DNA of 64,000 bases from the NCBI RefSeq assembly GCF_000243395.2, contig NZ_CM001484.1:3830662-3894661 (forward strand). Direction: 5' to 3'. The translations under genes and the position numbers were made by a program. Shown piece by piece: positions 1 to 8,000 of the stretch; positions within the stretch are counted from its first letter, which is position 1; every line of letters begins with the position of its first letter. A model generated the notes under the pieces. The model saw nothing but the letters and a program-made list of their open reading frames with translations. It was not told where the DNA came from and ran no database searches. This DNA comes from Saccharomonospora glauca K62. GTDB lineage: Bacteria > Actinomycetota > Actinomycetes > Mycobacteriales > Pseudonocardiaceae.

Positions 1-407
1 CCCCCCCCCCCGTCTCGGGATCAGTGGCCACCACCCGGTCTCCCAGCTCCACCTCCTCGATCGGCTTGGTCGAGCCGTCGGCCAGCAACACCAAAGTGCC
101 GGGGGCGAAACTATTACAGTCGCCCGCGTCGTGTTTCTTGCGCAGCTCTTTCAGCTCTTCCTGGAGCTTGCTCTCCAGCTTCGGGCAGTTCTTCTTCGCA
201 TCCGCTACTTTGTTCGCCCACTCGACCGTCCTCTCGACCACGCCCGGGGATCTTGGCCGCGTGGGACAGCTTCTTGAGCGGGATCACATTAGCCAACGCC
301 GAGAGGCACGAGCCGAAACTTTCACCGGACAAACAGCTTTCGACTTCACCGATCCCCAGAAAGTCTTCGGCTATAAACTCCCGCCATCCGCTCCCGTCGC
401 AAACCAC
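1..407 (-). pseudogene. RHS pretoxin plus HINT fragment (runs off window, frameshifted)
   Basis: Read leftwards, positions 407-241 encode a pretoxin stretch (CLSG..SFGSCLSALANVIP) that matches the segment just before the HINT domain of the intact RHS protein at 5085-11879 (CFSG..SLGSCVAAIIGAIP). Near 245-250 the frame must shift by one base to continue as VVERTVEWANKVADAKK and then the HINT start CNSFAPGTLVLLADG. This is an apparent extra G in a GGGG run. The HINT domain is cut by the window edge, where a run of at least 11 C replaces the CCCCC of the intact copy. The upstream RHS body is missing; an IS5 remnant lies there instead. This is probably a decayed or silent RHS tip cassette. The frameshift could be real or a sequencing error. 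Confidence 0.6.
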
Positions 408-430
408 GGCGCCGTAAAACCACCTAGCTG

Positions 431-683
431 CATGCTTACAAGGCCTACGACATCCCGCTCTACACGCCTAGCTCCGCACCGTGGAATCGTCACCCCTATC
501 GCCTGCAAAGGCATCGACACCAGCGACACACTGGGCAAGCACCGATGGGTCATCGAACGCATGGGCGCCTGGCTGACCGGATACCGGCGCCTGACCCTGC
601 GGTAGGAACGCGAAGCCACCCACCTCCACGCCTTCCTCACCCTCGCCTGCCACAACAAACTCACCAAATGGGACAAGCTGTAA
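431..683 (+). pseudogene. IS5-family transposase 3' remnant
   Basis: The top strand encodes HAYKAYDIPLYT in one frame, then after a shift near 460 GIDTSDTLGKHRWVIER and AWLTGYRRLTL. A TAG at 603-605 then stands where the related transposase at 2592-3026 has the Tyr of RYERY. The conserved second Asp of the DDE triad (KAYD) and the Glu (RWVIER) are still recognisable. The remnant ends with LTKWDKL and a stop at 681-683. At least one frameshift and one in-frame stop make it non-functional. It faces away from the toxin modules around it and probably marks the insertion or deletion that removed the RHS body belonging to the fragment at 1-407. Confidence 0.75.
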
Positions 684-703
684 AAACCGTGTCTTATGTG
701 GTC

Positions 704-985
704 CTATTCAGCTTCAAGACCATCTACATGCCAGGCATACTGCAACTGCTCGGCAGGATCCCAGCCTTCGGGGCGCGCCGAGCTTTCTACCCAACGATAC
801 CCCGACTCTCTCCATTTTTTCCTAGCACGAACGACACCCGCAGGCGTCGCGTCTTCATATCCAAATTCAACCCCACAGCAATCACAGATCTCGTAACTTG
901 GATCCTTTCCGTCTTCGCCCCATGGCGGCTCACTCTGCAAGAGGCCACAGACTCGACAGTGCAGACCACCCTTATTATTGGTCAT
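704..985 (-). CDS. CPCC-type cysteine-rich protein, putative immunity protein
   Basis: The 93-residue product has an N-terminal CRVCG pair, then PPWGEDGKDPSYEICDCCGVEFGYED, read here as the zinc-ribbon-like signature of the CPCC family (C-x2-C ... PSYEICxCCGxEFG), followed by RxKWxxxGxxW. CPCC proteins are often encoded directly behind nuclease toxins and act as immunity proteins (family knowledge). The gene overlaps the end of the toxin frame at 975-1748 by 11 nt, so the two are translationally coupled. It should bind and block the toxin encoded by that frame in the cytoplasm. Base composition is less G/C-rich than the housekeeping genes, consistent with acquisition. The family call is fairly secure; the partner is inferred from position. 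Confidence 0.75.
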   Translation of the reverse strand: MTNNKGGLHCRVCGLLQSEPPWGEDGKDPSYEICDCCGVEFGYEDATPAGVVRARKKWRESGYRWVESSARPEGWDPAEQLQYAWHVDGLEAE

Positions 986-1748
986 TGAAATAGTCCATAT
1001 TAGTCGCGTATCCGTGAGATTCTGGATTCGGCTTGAAATAGGTCCTTGGAACTCCAGAGGAGCTCATGACCCCGAACTCGTCCGTAGCTGGATTAAATCG
1101 AACTATGTCTCCATTTGCCCTCGTTCGCGTCAAAACATTCGGGTTGGCACTGCGGAGGAAATTTGTCGCTGCCTCAACATATTCCTTTGCGTTGTTGAGA
1201 TTCGGGAACTCAGACTTGTGTTTGTCCCAGTGACCATAGGCATTCTCAACGGACGACTTCTTCTTCGTCGTGCTCCAACAGCTTGCGTTGTGAACCAACA
1301 CCGGGGTGGCGCCCGCCAGCACATGGTAGGTGTGGACACCGTTGATGGTGAGGTTGTGGACCCGGGTGGTGGCGGTGTAGGTGCGGACGTCGACGACCCG
1401 GACCTTCTCACCGTCAGGGGTGCGGAGTTGGTCTCCGGGATCGAGGTCTTCGGCGTCGTACCAGCCCGGTGCTTCGCCCCACGGGCCGTGGGCGGCGGGC
1501 TGGAGGAGGCGGCCGTGGTCGTCGACCCAGAACGGGTGCTCCGCGGTCGCGGTGATCGTCTCCACCGCCTCACCGGCATCACCGTCGACATCGACGGTGA
1601 TCTCCACCAGGTCCTTGTGGCCGTGGCCGACGATCGTGGCCACCACCTTCTGCGAGACGGTCTCACCGGTCTCGGGGTCGGTGGCCAACACTCGGTCTCC
1701 GAGCTCGACCTCTTCGATCGGCTTGGTCGAACCGTCGGCCAACAACAC
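975..1748 (-). CDS. Orphan HINT domain fused to BECR-like nuclease toxin
   Basis: The frame is open from 1784 (an in-frame TAG lies at 1785-1787). It has no RHS body and no good start; the first Met-like codon gives MLLADGSTKP, already inside the HINT domain. HINT features are CNSF just upstream (candidate Cys nucleophile), TAEHPFW (block B His) and VLVHN at the C-terminus (cleavage before the toxin). About 105 residues follow, with HWDKH, EYVEAA, RANGDIVRF, EFGVMSSSGVPRTYF: a pattern seen in BECR-fold RNase tips of CdiA/RHS proteins. The HINT DNA is nearly identical to 5383-5855. Without promoter or start it is probably silent until recombined onto the expressed RHS gene. The CPCC gene overlaps its stop. 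The toxin fold is inferred from motif pattern. Confidence 0.65.
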   Translation of the reverse strand: MLLADGSTKPIEEVELGDRVLATDPETGETVSQKVVATIVGHGHKDLVEITVDVDGDAGEAVETITATAEHPFWVDDHGRLLQPAAHGPWGEAPGWYDAEDLDPGDQLRTPDGEKVRVVDVRTYTATTRVHNLTINGVHTYHVLAGATPVLVHNASCWSTTKKKSSVENAYGHWDKHKSEFPNLNNAKEYVEAATNFLRSANPNVLTRTRANGDIVRFNPATDEFGVMSSSGVPRTYFKPNPESHGYATNMDYFNDQ

Positions 1749-1775
1749 CAGAGTGCCGCGGGCGAAACTATTACA

Positions 1776-2060
1776 ACCAGCTGGCTATCATGCAGAACAC
1801 TAGCCAAAACTCAGGGCTGAGAACGGCGCCAAACTCGCTAGATGAAACGGTCTCTATTTCCCTATTAGCACCAGATCAGGGAGCCTAAGGGGGAGTCCAT
1901 ATACCGACATGTGCCCCCCCCCCCCCCGCTTGAACCTTGTGATACTAGCTGATAGTGCTACTGACCACATACTTCCACCTCGGCATTACTAATCGCACAT
2001 CAGGTGAAATTCAAGTGGAACCGCCCACTAAACCCCATAGGAACAAGTACCATGACGATG
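1776..2060. other. Non-coding gap with C14 tract
   Basis: No convincing gene is present. The stretch is less G/C-rich than the flanking chromosome and holds an uninterrupted run of 14 C at 1914-1927. The HINT homology of the cassette on its left ends at about 1775, so this is the junction between two cassettes. Confidence 0.6.
1914..1927. repeat. Homopolymer tract, 14 C
   Basis: Fourteen consecutive C follow ATGTG and precede GCTTGAACC. It lies outside any recognisable coding frame. Together with the C run of at least 11 at position 1 it is the only long homopolymer in this low-GC island. It may be a slippage-prone site or an assembly artefact. Confidence 0.8.
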
Positions 2061-2459
2061 CTAAGCTAATTCAAGCAGAACCCGATCAATCCAATCTCCA
2101 CCATTAGCGTAGATTCGAATACCCACCGTTGATTTCGAACACTGCACGATAAGAGAGACGGAATCTTCCGGATCGTGAACTCTGAGAACCCCATGCTTCG
2201 TATGAATGTTCCCCGAAAACCGAGACTCAAGATCCCTCACCTCTTCACTAGGCGCTGGTTCATCGTAGACGCTAACCTTCACCGGTCCGTCGACTGAGGG
2301 AATTACGCCCAAGTAGATGGAATCGGGTTCAATGCTTACCAAGCTTGCGGATTCTCCCCATTCCTGATGTCGAGCCCGAGATTCGGGGTCTTCGATTATC
2401 AACATTCCATGCTGAAAGTACACGGTAAATTCGCCACGGAAACCAGACTTAGAAGTCAT
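2061..2459 (-). CDS. Hypothetical 132-residue protein, possible orphan immunity gene
   Basis: This soluble, acidic, beta-rich-looking protein has no signal peptide or membrane segment; it begins MTSKSGFRGEFTVYF and ends DWIDRVLLELA. I do not recognise the family. It sits among toxin/immunity modules, in the same orientation and with similar base composition. No toxin is next to it: the IS element is upstream and a non-coding gap is downstream. An immunity gene that lost its toxin, possibly through the IS insertion, is the simplest reading, but this rests on context only. Confidence 0.5.
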   Translation of the reverse strand: MTSKSGFRGEFTVYFQHGMLIIEDPESRARHQEWGESASLVSIEPDSIYLGVIPSVDGPVKVSVYDEPAPSEEVRDLESRFSGNIHTKHGVLRVHDPEDSVSLIVQCSKSTVGIRIYANGGDWIDRVLLELA

Positions 2460-2591
2460 AGTTATTCTGATCCATCTGTCTCACTACCCCACCTTGCTGC
2501 CTGGCACAGGATAAGCAATGCGGGTATGCAGTCTGTGGTGTCCCCCTCGGCACCAACTTTGTCGGCGGCTGGTGATCTCTAAGAGCATGTC

Positions 2592-3026
2592 TCATTTCGC
2601 GAGTTTCTTGAAGCAGGTGAGGGCTGCGGCGAGAGTGAGGAAGGCGCAGAAGTGGTTGGCGTAGCGCTCGTAGCGTATGGTCAATCGTCGGTATCCGAAC
2701 AGCCACGCGATACATCGTTCGATGACCCAGCGGTGCTTGCCGAGTTTCTGGCTGGATTCGATGCCTTTGCGGGCGATGCGCACGGTGATTCCTTGCTTGC
2801 GTACCCAGTCTCGGAGTTCGGCCTGGTCGTAGGCTTTGTCGGCGTGGAGCTTGTCCGGCTTGCGCCGGCGGGGCCCCCGCCGGGATTTCACGGCGGGGAT
2901 GGCCAGAATCAGCGGTTTGAGGGCGTGCGCGTCGTTGGTGTTCGCGGCCGAGATCGCGACCGCCAGCGGCAGTCCCGCCCGGTCGGACAGTGCATGGATC
3001 TTCGAGCCGGGTTTCCCGCGGTCCAC
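2592..3026 (-). CDS. IS5-family transposase, OrfB part
   Basis: This frame carries the C-terminal two thirds of the catalytic domain: DRGKPGSKIH, LPLAVAISAANTNDA, HADKAYDQAELR (second Asp of the DDE triad) and LGKHRWVIER (Glu), ending in CFKKLAK. The reading frame is open upstream to GGSLTGPSPVDRGK, the sequence normally continuous with OrfA in one-frame relatives. It is therefore expected to be made mainly as an OrfAB fusion through -1 frameshifting at 3049-3058. A GTG at the listed start would leave out the first Asp. Confidence 0.85.
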   Translation of the reverse strand: MDRGKPGSKIHALSDRAGLPLAVAISAANTNDAHALKPLILAIPAVKSRRGPRRRKPDKLHADKAYDQAELRDWVRKQGITVRIARKGIESSQKLGKHRWVIERCIAWLFGYRRLTIRYERYANHFCAFLTLAAALTCFKKLAK

Positions 3027-3040
3027 AGGACTGGGACCGG

Positions 3041-3400
3041 TCAGAGATCCCCCCTTTTGGCCCTGACGGAGGCTCCGTCCAGGACCGCGCGGGACCAGTC
3101 GATCATTCCCTGGCTGCCGAGTTCATCGAGTACCGCGCGATGCAACCTGCGCCATAATCCGGCTTTCGTCCACTCGGTGAAGCGACGATGCGCGGTCGGG
3201 ACCTTCACTCCGAAGCTGGGTGGCAGGTGTCGCCAAGCGCACCCGCTTGTCAGCACGAACACGATCGCGGTGAACACAGCACGATCATCCACGCGCGACC
3301 GTCCGCCTCCCTGCGGACGAACCTGATGCGCAGGGACCAGCGGTTCGACCAGTGCCCACAGCTCATCAGGCACCAACCGCCGCGACAACTCATCAACCAC
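3041..3400 (-). CDS. IS5-family transposase, OrfA part
   Basis: This 119-residue N-terminal part has the DUF4096-type start of IS5 transposases (LVPDELWALVEPLVP, GGRSRVDDRAVFTAIVFVLTSG, WRHLPPSFG) and ends with VLDGASVRAK, which contains the first catalytic Asp. It stops right after a slippery A4G6 run. A -1 shift there continues as KGGSLTGPSPVDRGK, giving an uninterrupted transposase of usual length. Confidence 0.85.
   Translation of the reverse strand: MVDELSRRLVPDELWALVEPLVPAHQVRPQGGGRSRVDDRAVFTAIVFVLTSGCAWRHLPPSFGVKVPTAHRRFTEWTKAGLWRRLHRAVLDELGSQGMIDWSRAVLDGASVRAKRGDL
3049..3058 (-). promoter_or_regulatory. Slippery site for -1 frameshift between transposase OrfA and OrfB
   Basis: On the coding strand the run is AAAAGGGGGG. 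In frame 0 it reads AAA-AGG-GGG and soon stops. Slipping back one base gives AAG-GGG-GGA-TCT (KGGS), the conserved continuation. Such A/G runs are the usual frameshift signals of this IS group. Confidence 0.75.
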
Positions 3401-3454
3401 GAACCAAGATCATGCCCGCAACCCAACCAAGATCCAAACGAGACACGCTCTTAG

Positions 3455-3877
3455 CTAAGCGCTAGCTCGGTCCAAAACATCCAGGTCACCTTCGAAGGAG
3501 ACCACCACAACCCACGATCTATCCTCTGCGAGGAAGTAATGGTGCTCCGGAACCTCAAGAAGCGCGACCGTAACCGAATCGACTTCGCTCTCAGTAAAAC
3601 GCACACCGTAGGGTGAAAGCCCATCTCCCACATGCTCTACCACAGAGCCGGACTTGATTCGCGCACGAATCTCCCTGGAAGCACTCTCTGCAAGCAACCG
3701 CTCATCGTCGATTCTCCAATGCTGATGCCTGCCAACCACACGACTCCAGTCAATTTTTCCCGCAGAAAAAGGCAAGTGACCTTCCAGCCAGCTAAATACT
3801 TTTGAATCATCTATCCTCTCCAGGTAAGCCAGGGGTGAAACAGAAAATACTTCCTCTTCCCAGTAATTTTCAGACAA
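3455..3877 (-). CDS. Candidate immunity protein of the second toxin tip
   Basis: The 140-residue cytosolic protein begins MSENYWEEEVFSVSPLAYLER and ends EGDLDVLDRASA. I do not recognise the family. It starts 12 nt behind the stop of the orphan HINT-toxin frame at 3890-4426 and in the same direction, the normal place for the cognate immunity gene. It is acidic and G/C-poor relative to the chromosome, as many immunity proteins are. The IS element sits immediately after its stop, so transcription reading further downstream would be interrupted. Function is inferred from position only. Confidence 0.6.
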   Translation of the reverse strand: MSENYWEEEVFSVSPLAYLERIDDSKVFSWLEGHLPFSAGKIDWSRVVGRHQHWRIDDERLLAESASREIRARIKSGSVVEHVGDGLSPYGVRFTESEVDSVTVALLEVPEHHYFLAEDRSWVVVVSFEGDLDVLDRASA

Positions 3878-3889
3878 ATTACACCTCCA

Positions 3890-4426
3890 TTAGCCACATC
3901 CATGCAGGCGTTGAAGCTTCGTCACAGTTTTTTCGGTAGCATCGAACTGGAAGTGTGGCCCCTTTTCCTTTCCTGCCCATACATTTATGTGAGCCCCACT
4001 CCGCTCGTCGAACTCGATCCGAAACCCGACTTTTCCATTCACTGTCTGCATTCCGACCGGCCTACCCTTGATGGCGCCGAACTTTCCAAGCGTAACCTTC
4101 TCGGCTTTGAACCCACGCGGAATCAGCCAATCTAAAGCCTGGTTTCGCGCTTGATTGAAGTCATCGGCGGCAGGCTTGCCACCCTTATTATGCACCAATA
4201 CTGGCGCAGTCCCCGCCAGCACATAATACGTGTGGACACCGTTGATGGTGAGGTTGTGGACCTGGGTTGTGGCGGTGTAGGTGCGGACGTCGACGACCCG
4301 GACCTTCTCACCGGTGGGGGTACGCAGCCAATCTCCGGCATCGAGGTCTTCGGCGTGGTACCAGCCCGGGGCTTCGCCCCACAGGCCGTGCACGGCTGGG
4401 TTGAGGAGACGACCGTGCTCATCCAC
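3890..4426 (-). CDS. Orphan partial HINT domain fused to a second toxin tip
   Basis: Homology with the intact HINT DNA begins abruptly at about 4460 (TLVATAEHSFWVDEHG; the usual HPFW reads HSFW), so only the C-terminal half of HINT is present. It ends normally in VLVHN. The toxin part, about 90 residues, reads DDFNQARNQALDWL, GFKAEKVTLGKFG, then RIEFDERSGAHINVWAGKEKGPHF, with R, D, H and a second H in a compact core that looks like a metal-independent nuclease. It may belong to the numbered Ntox families (type 24-like), but I cannot confirm this. There is no start codon or promoter, so it is probably a silent tip. The next gene is its candidate immunity protein. Confidence 0.6.
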   Translation of the reverse strand: MDEHGRLLNPAVHGLWGEAPGWYHAEDLDAGDWLRTPTGEKVRVVDVRTYTATTQVHNLTINGVHTYYVLAGTAPVLVHNKGGKPAADDFNQARNQALDWLIPRGFKAEKVTLGKFGAIKGRPVGMQTVNGKVGFRIEFDERSGAHINVWAGKEKGPHFQFDATEKTVTKLQRLHGCG

Positions 4427-4476
4427 CCAGAACGAATGCTCCGCGGTCGCGACGAGCGTCTTTAAAATAACTTGGG

Positions 4477-5085
4477 CTACCCATCGTAATTTTTAACAAA
4501 GGGGCAAGAGAACCAATCTGGTACTTTTTGATCGCGAAAAGTCAAAGAGATGTAATCATTTAACGCCTCTCTCGCTCGCAAGAAATTTCCAAACTCATCG
4601 CACCATTCTCTGTCCGAAATATAGTCCGGAATTCCTTGCACGGCGACAACCTCGACTCCCAACTCACCCCAGCATCCCCATTTGCCCGAAGGGCCTGACA
4701 CCGCAAAGACGCGAGCCGAGAACACGAGCGCACCCGTTGGATCGCCATCAGGTTCATAGCTCACCGAATTCCAGTAGTCATCCTCGCTGGAATCAACAGG
4801 CAAAGAAATCGCTGGATATATGCCGTATCCTTCACGATAGTAGGTTTCGGCATCAGGTTCGAGGACCAAGAAGTCGATTCGATCGTCACCATGCACACGG
4901 GCCAGCCGCTGAATAGCAGGCCAAAAACTCGGCCCCATAACTCCCAGGTCCTGGCAAAACAAAGTACGTGGTTTGGGATTTTTAAATACCGACTCAGGAA
5001 AACGTCTGTCCAGATGGAAATCCTTGGAGACAGTCTCCCGAACAACCTCGAACTCTCGGCGCTCGGACACTAGTCCAGTCCTCAT
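4477..5085 (-). CDS. Candidate immunity protein of the expressed RHS toxin
   Basis: The 202-residue cytosolic protein begins MRTGLVSERREFEVVRETV and has a Trp- and Asp-rich C-terminal half (KWGCWGELGVEVVAVQG, WFSCPFVKNYDG). I do not recognise the family. Its ATG overlaps the stop of the RHS gene in the sequence TAATG, a strong sign of translational coupling and of a cognate toxin/immunity pair. Right after its stop the DNA switches at about 4460 into a second, truncated HINT copy, so the recombination breakpoint lies just beyond this gene. The immunity role is inferred from position. Confidence 0.7.
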   Translation of the reverse strand: MRTGLVSERREFEVVRETVSKDFHLDRRFPESVFKNPKPRTLFCQDLGVMGPSFWPAIQRLARVHGDDRIDFLVLEPDAETYYREGYGIYPAISLPVDSSEDDYWNSVSYEPDGDPTGALVFSARVFAVSGPSGKWGCWGELGVEVVAVQGIPDYISDREWCDEFGNFLRAREALNDYISLTFRDQKVPDWFSCPFVKNYDG

Positions 5086-8000
5086 TAATTCTCACCCCCT
5101 AGTCTGATCTTCACGGTTTTTTTGCCGGATGCAAAGCGATCCAAATTCCATCCTTCATGACTGTTTGCATGCTCGCGAAGAATGTACTTATCACCGTCTT
5201 TAGTGTAGATGTAAACCTTACCATCTTTGGATGGCTGCCTACTCCACCCGGATTCAATCAAGTTCTTGTCGACCTCGTTATGATCGACATCCGTAAGCCT
5301 ATTAGGAATACTTTTTCCTTTTGTTATGTCCTCATATTTAACGAAGGCACGTGGACAGTTGTCGTTGTGTGTGAGGACGGCCCGGCCGCCTACTACCACA
5401 TGGTAGGTGTGGACACCGTTGATGGTGAGGTTGTGGACCGTGGTTGTGGCGGTGTAGGTGCGGACGTCGACGACCCGGACCTTCTCACCGTCAGGGGTGC
5501 GGAGTTGGTCTCCGGGATCGAGGTCTTCGGCGTCGTACCACCCCGGGGCTTCGCCCCACAGGCCGTGCACGGCTGGGTTGAGGAGACGACCGTGCTCATC
5601 CACCCAGAACGGATGCTCCGCGGTCGCGACGAGCGTGGACACCGCATCCCCGGCCTCACCGTCGACATCGACGGTGACCTCCACCAAATCCTTCTCACCA
5701 TGGCCGACGATCGTGGCCACCACCTTCTGCGAGGCGGTCTCCCCCGTCTCGGGATCAGTGGCCACCACCCGATCCCCCAGCCCAACCTCCTCAACCGGCT
5801 TGGTTGAGCCGTCGGCCAGCAACACCAGAGTGCCCGGGACGAAACTGTTCCCCCCAAGACAACTCGTCAGCTTGGCCTGCTCAGCCCGAATCTCACCCTC
5901 AAGCTCCGGGAAACTCCGCCGAGCGGCCTTGACCCTGGCCCGCCACTTGAACGCATCCGACACCGCATCGAAGATCTTGCCCGCATACCGCAACTTCGAC
6001 ACCGGAATCGCACCGATGATCGCCGCGACACACGAACCCAGACTCCCCGAAAAACAATCCTGAACATCCGACAAACCCGTCAGATCCGCAGCCAACTCCG
6101 GCAACTGCGCCAAGACATAGTCGAAGAAGCTTTGCTTCGAATTGGCCAGCGCCCGCATCTCCTCGTACTCGGCGGCGCTGATCCCCCTCTCCGCCAACAC
6201 CTGCTCACGCGCGATATGCGGCGCATACGACTTCCACGCCAGCCGCTGGAAACTGCGCACCACCGCCGGCGAATCACCGCGCTTCCGCATCCAATACGAC
6301 CGCGTCTCGATGTAGTCCCGGCGATCCATCCCGGCCGGCCTGCCACACAGAATCCCGTCCGGACCACACGCCGCGCCCCACAACAACCCCGACGGATCAC
6401 TGAACGTCACCGGCGAGTTGTTCGAATACGCATACCCGTGCATCTGCTGCGGATCCGTCAAATCCATGATCGGATCCACCGAGATGAACCGCCCCAGCGT
6501 CGGGTCGTACTCCCGCGCCCCCAAATGCGTCAAACCCGACACATCACGGGTTCCACCGACGAACCCGTGATCCGTCGGCCACGACTCCGGACGCTCGCCC
6601 CGCGGAGCGCCGAACGGTGTGAAGTATCGCCGTGACACCGACAATTCCGGCTCGGATTCGATCGACTCCGTCGCCGTGCCCTGGTGATCGCCGAACAGCA
6701 TCGTCAGCCCGCCGACCGACGACCGCACCGCCACCGTCGTGCCCGCGTGCTCGTAGAAGCGCTTGGCCGTGACCTCACCCGATTCGACGTCCAGCGTCAG
6801 TTCCATGCCGGGCAGGAACAACACCGTCCGCTTGGGATCCTTCGTCAGCAGCCGGTTGCCGTCGGCGTCGTACACATACGAACTCTGAGACCCGTCCGCA
6901 TACTCCACGCGCTCCACGCGGTTCTCGGTGTTCCACTCCAGTTCCTGCGTGTCCCCGGCAACCGTGCGCGAGACCGTGTTGCCCACCGCGTCGTAGGCGA
7001 ACTCGTCCCGCGACGTCCCGCCGGGGCCCTCCTGCGTCACCGCCGTCAACGTGTGCGGCTGCGCCTGCCCCGCCGACGGATACTCGTAGGTCCGAGTCGT
7101 GTCGCCCTCGGCCTCGTGCCGGACCTCCGACAACCGGTTACCGGCCTTGTCGTAGGTGAACTCCATCCAGTACGGCGCCGTCCCACCGAGCCCCGCGACA
7201 CTCGGCTCCGTCTCGCAGTCACCCGAGGCGGGCGTATGCGCCGAGGCCAATCGCCGCAGGTAGTCGTAGGAGAAGCACTGCACATCTCGCGGCCCGTCCT
7301 TGGGCGTGTTGGCGATGCTGGTGATGTTGCCCGCCGGGTCGTAGGAGTAGTGCCGATCCGCGACCCGGTAACCGGTATCGGTGTTCCGGTCCAGGACGGT
7401 CTGGTCGAGCCGGCGCGTGCCCTCGGTGAAGTAATTCGTCACCCACGCCCGCCGGCCACCTTCGCCGATCGTCAGCCGCAGCGTCTCCCCGTACGGGGAG
7501 TACAGGTGCTCCTGGGCGTAGACCTCCCAACCGTGGGTCTTGGTCGGCAGTCCCAACTCGTTGTACTCGTAGCCGATCGCCTCGGAATCCAGACCCCCCG
7601 CCGCCGGCATCGAGTACGCCTCCACCAGGTCGGAGTTCGAGAAGTACCTGGTGCGGAAGGTGTACGTGCCCGCGAGTTCGTCCTCGACCTCGGGGATGAT
7701 CACCTGTTCACTGGTGACCCGGTTCTGCTCGTCGTAACTGGCGACCTTGGTGGTGTAGGCGTGTCCGTCGACGAACCGGGTGGAGGCCGTGGGCAACCCC
7801 TTCTTCAGGGTGTCGTAGGTCCACTCCGCGATCTTGGTGCCGTCCGGGCCGCCCTCGAACATCGCGGTCCGGCGGCCCAACTCGTCGTAGGTGTAGGCCA
7901 GCGTCCTCCCGCGTGCGTCGGTCGTGGAGATCAGCTGGTCGAGTTCGTCGTAGACGTACGTCGTGGTGCCGCTGTCGGGGTCGTGCGAGGAAATCTTGCG

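Larger units (their letters stand above)
2582..3451 (-). mobile_element. IS5-family (IS427-like) insertion sequence, 870 bp
   Basis: The element is bounded by imperfect terminal inverted repeats: left AGAGCATGTCTCATTT and, read inwards from the right end, AGAGCGTGTCTCGTTT. TA dinucleotides flank it at 2580-2581 and 3452-3453, consistent with a TA target duplication. It contains two overlapping transposase frames joined by a slippery site. Both frames and both ends look intact, so the element may be active. It lies two bases beyond the stop codon of the candidate immunity gene at 3455-3877, so that gene is complete. Confidence 0.85.
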
